Source: JACVRW01 sp963811055
GTDB lineage: Bacteria > Actinomycetota > Thermoleophilia > Solirubrobacterales > Thermoleophilaceae
DNA: 64,000 nt
NCBI GenBank assembly: GCA_963811055.1
Contig: CAWEPQ010000016.1
Location: 124,001 to 188,000 of the forward strand
Direction of reading: 5' to 3'
Part shown: piece after piece, positions 63,202-64,000 of the stretch
Layout: every line of letters begins with the position of its first letter
Numbering within the stretch: the stretch's first letter is position 1
The notes under the pieces: generated by a model
Databases searched by the model: none
Seen by the model: the letters and a program-made list of their open reading frames with translations, nothing else
What the model was told of the DNA's origin: nothing
Translations under genes and position numbers: made by a program

Positions 63202-64000
63202 TCAGCCAGAGACAACACCTGCATTCGGGGCCAGCTCACCGCCCCGGATCGCGTCGGGTGTCGTCGTGAGCAGCGGCTCTCCGAGCTCTAGCGGCACGGG
63301 GCGAGACTCGGCGGTGGTGTTGACGGCCACCACGTGCATGCCACGCCGGTAGGCGATCACCCCCGGCGTGGCCTCGAGCATCTCGAAGCCCTCGCCAAGG
63401 CCGCGGCGAAGCGCGATCAGCTCACGTACGAGCGCCAGCGTGGAGCCCCGGTCCGCACGCTGCTCCTCCACATTGCGCCCCGCCGGATCCAGCACCGGGA
63501 GCCAGGCATCGCCCGTGCTGAAGCCGCCGCCGGGGCTCGGGTCCCACTGCATCGGGTGGCGATAGCGGTCGCGTCCCGCGCGATCGTGCACAGACTCGCC
63601 GGGCGGGCCGTCCAGCTGGCCGATCTCGTCGCCCTGGTAGAGGAACGCGGGGCCGGGCAGGGTCAGGAGCAGCAGCGCCGCCGCGCGTGCGTTCTCCGCT
63701 CCGAAGCGTGTGGCCAGCCGGCCGAAGTCGTGGTTCGACATCACCCATGCCGCGCCCGGGCGGCTCGTGGTGGCCTCGATCGCGCGCCGAAGCGACTCCG
63801 CCTCCCAGGGCGACTGGAGCAGCTCGAAGGCGAACACCGCGTCGAAGTGGTCGAGGTAGGGCTGCCACTTGGCGCTCGGCAGGTAGACCTCGCCTACGAG
63901 GACCGCGTCGCCGGCCGCCGCGCGGATCTGCGCCAGCGCCTGGCCCATGTCCGGTGCGTTGCGCGAGTTGGTGAGGGCGAGGCGGGCTTCCTCCTCGCTC
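63202..64000 (-). CDS. GH13 alpha-glucosidase/glucanotransferase (5' truncated at window edge)
   Basis: The frame is open to the window end, so the N-terminal part of the barrel is missing. The seen part has the general acid LVGEVYLP, the VMSNHDFGR aspartate/histidine site, LPGPAFLYQGDEIGQLD, DRYRHPMQWDPSPGGGFS and a C-terminal beta domain. These mark an oligo-1,6-glucosidase/alpha-glucosidase. It would split imported alpha-glucosides inside the cell. It is on the same strand as the ABC genes and lies immediately upstream of the binding-protein gene. Confidence 0.9.
   Translation of the reverse strand, partial: SEEEARLALTNSRNAPDMGQALAQIRAAAGDAVLVGEVYLPSAKWQPYLDHFDAVFAFELLQSPWEAESLRRAIEATTSRPGAAWVMSNHDFGRLATRFGAENARAAALLLLTLPGPAFLYQGDEIGQLDGPPGESVHDRAGRDRYRHPMQWDPSPGGGFSTGDAWLPVLDPAGRNVEEQRADRGSTLALVRELIALRRGLGEGFEMLEATPGVIAYRRGMHVVAVNTTAESRPVPLELGEPLLTTTPDAIRGGELAPNAGVVSG

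Noticed and set aside
1..64000. tRNA or rRNA genes
   Set aside because: Gaps are too short, and I saw no tRNA-like T-arm or rRNA stretch; a covariance search (tRNAscan-type) would be needed to be sure.

Overview
The window is a gene-dense, very GC-rich stretch of bacterial chromosome. There is no prophage, insertion sequence, CRISPR array, rRNA or tRNA that I could see. Many GTG/TTG starts, ATGA/GTGA stop-start overlaps, a DUF6458 membrane protein, a DUF559 protein and actinobacterial-style TadE/CpaE genes point to an Actinomycetota member. The Thermoleophilia/Solirubrobacterales type is my best guess; this is inference, since no rRNA is present.

Layout. 1-1.6 kb: end of a cytochrome c maturation operon (TlpA/CcmG-like, CcmH, CcdA). 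1.6-9.3 kb: MFS exporter, argS, rlmH, DUF3467 protein, metallo-beta-lactamase-fold hydrolase, a frame-disrupted DUF559 protein, and M28 and M48 peptidases. 9.35-11.8 kb: a coupled metallophosphoesterase / lipoprotein / Ser-Thr kinase trio. 11.75-20.3 kb: a long minus-strand housekeeping block, tgt-gpmI-tpiA-pgk-gap-rapZ-uvrC, that is lower glycolysis beside RapZ and UvrC; yvcK and whiA, which usually sit between rapZ and gap, are absent. 20.3-25.1 kb: DUF5069-cupin fusion, MaoC-like hydratase, a 57-residue TatA, enoyl-CoA hydratase, and a TadG/VanY/SLT triple fusion. 25.1-30.1 kb: a decayed TolB-like fragment, VOC protein, TolB-like lipoprotein, acyltransferase, a lipase-like protein lacking its catalytic serine, and an RNase Z-like hydrolase.

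30.2-33.8 kb holds the most striking gene: a 1220-residue membrane HD-GYP protein carrying seven near-identical 110-residue cadherin/Ig-like repeats. A secreted GH3 beta-glucosidase is divergent from it. 36.3-42.2 kb: a tight plus-strand run (secreted protein, NTF2-like, citryl-CoA lyase-like, PaaK-like CoA ligase, VOC protein, GST, NagA) in which two genes appear to start at CTG.

42.2-49 kb: MFS transporter, GNAT, and an ABC-2 exporter pair, then a Tad-pilus remnant (CpaE-like, two TadE-like) and a luciferase-like oxidoreductase. Several of these are broken by apparent one-base surpluses in GGG/CCC runs. 49-53 kb: uppP, ppa, an enoyl-CoA hydratase and a second ABC exporter. 53-58.9 kb: YgjP-like metallopeptidase, glycosyltransferase, NTF2-like, SDR, YjbQ, 2-hydroxyacid dehydrogenase and a ParB-fold protein. 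58.9-64 kb: a complete sugar ABC importer (MalK-type ATPase, two permeases, binding protein) and the end of a GH13 glucosidase cut by the window edge.

No gene-free stretch exceeds about 240 bases. The largest gaps are 25071-25310, 56824-57000 and 50597-50763, and each is described in the list.
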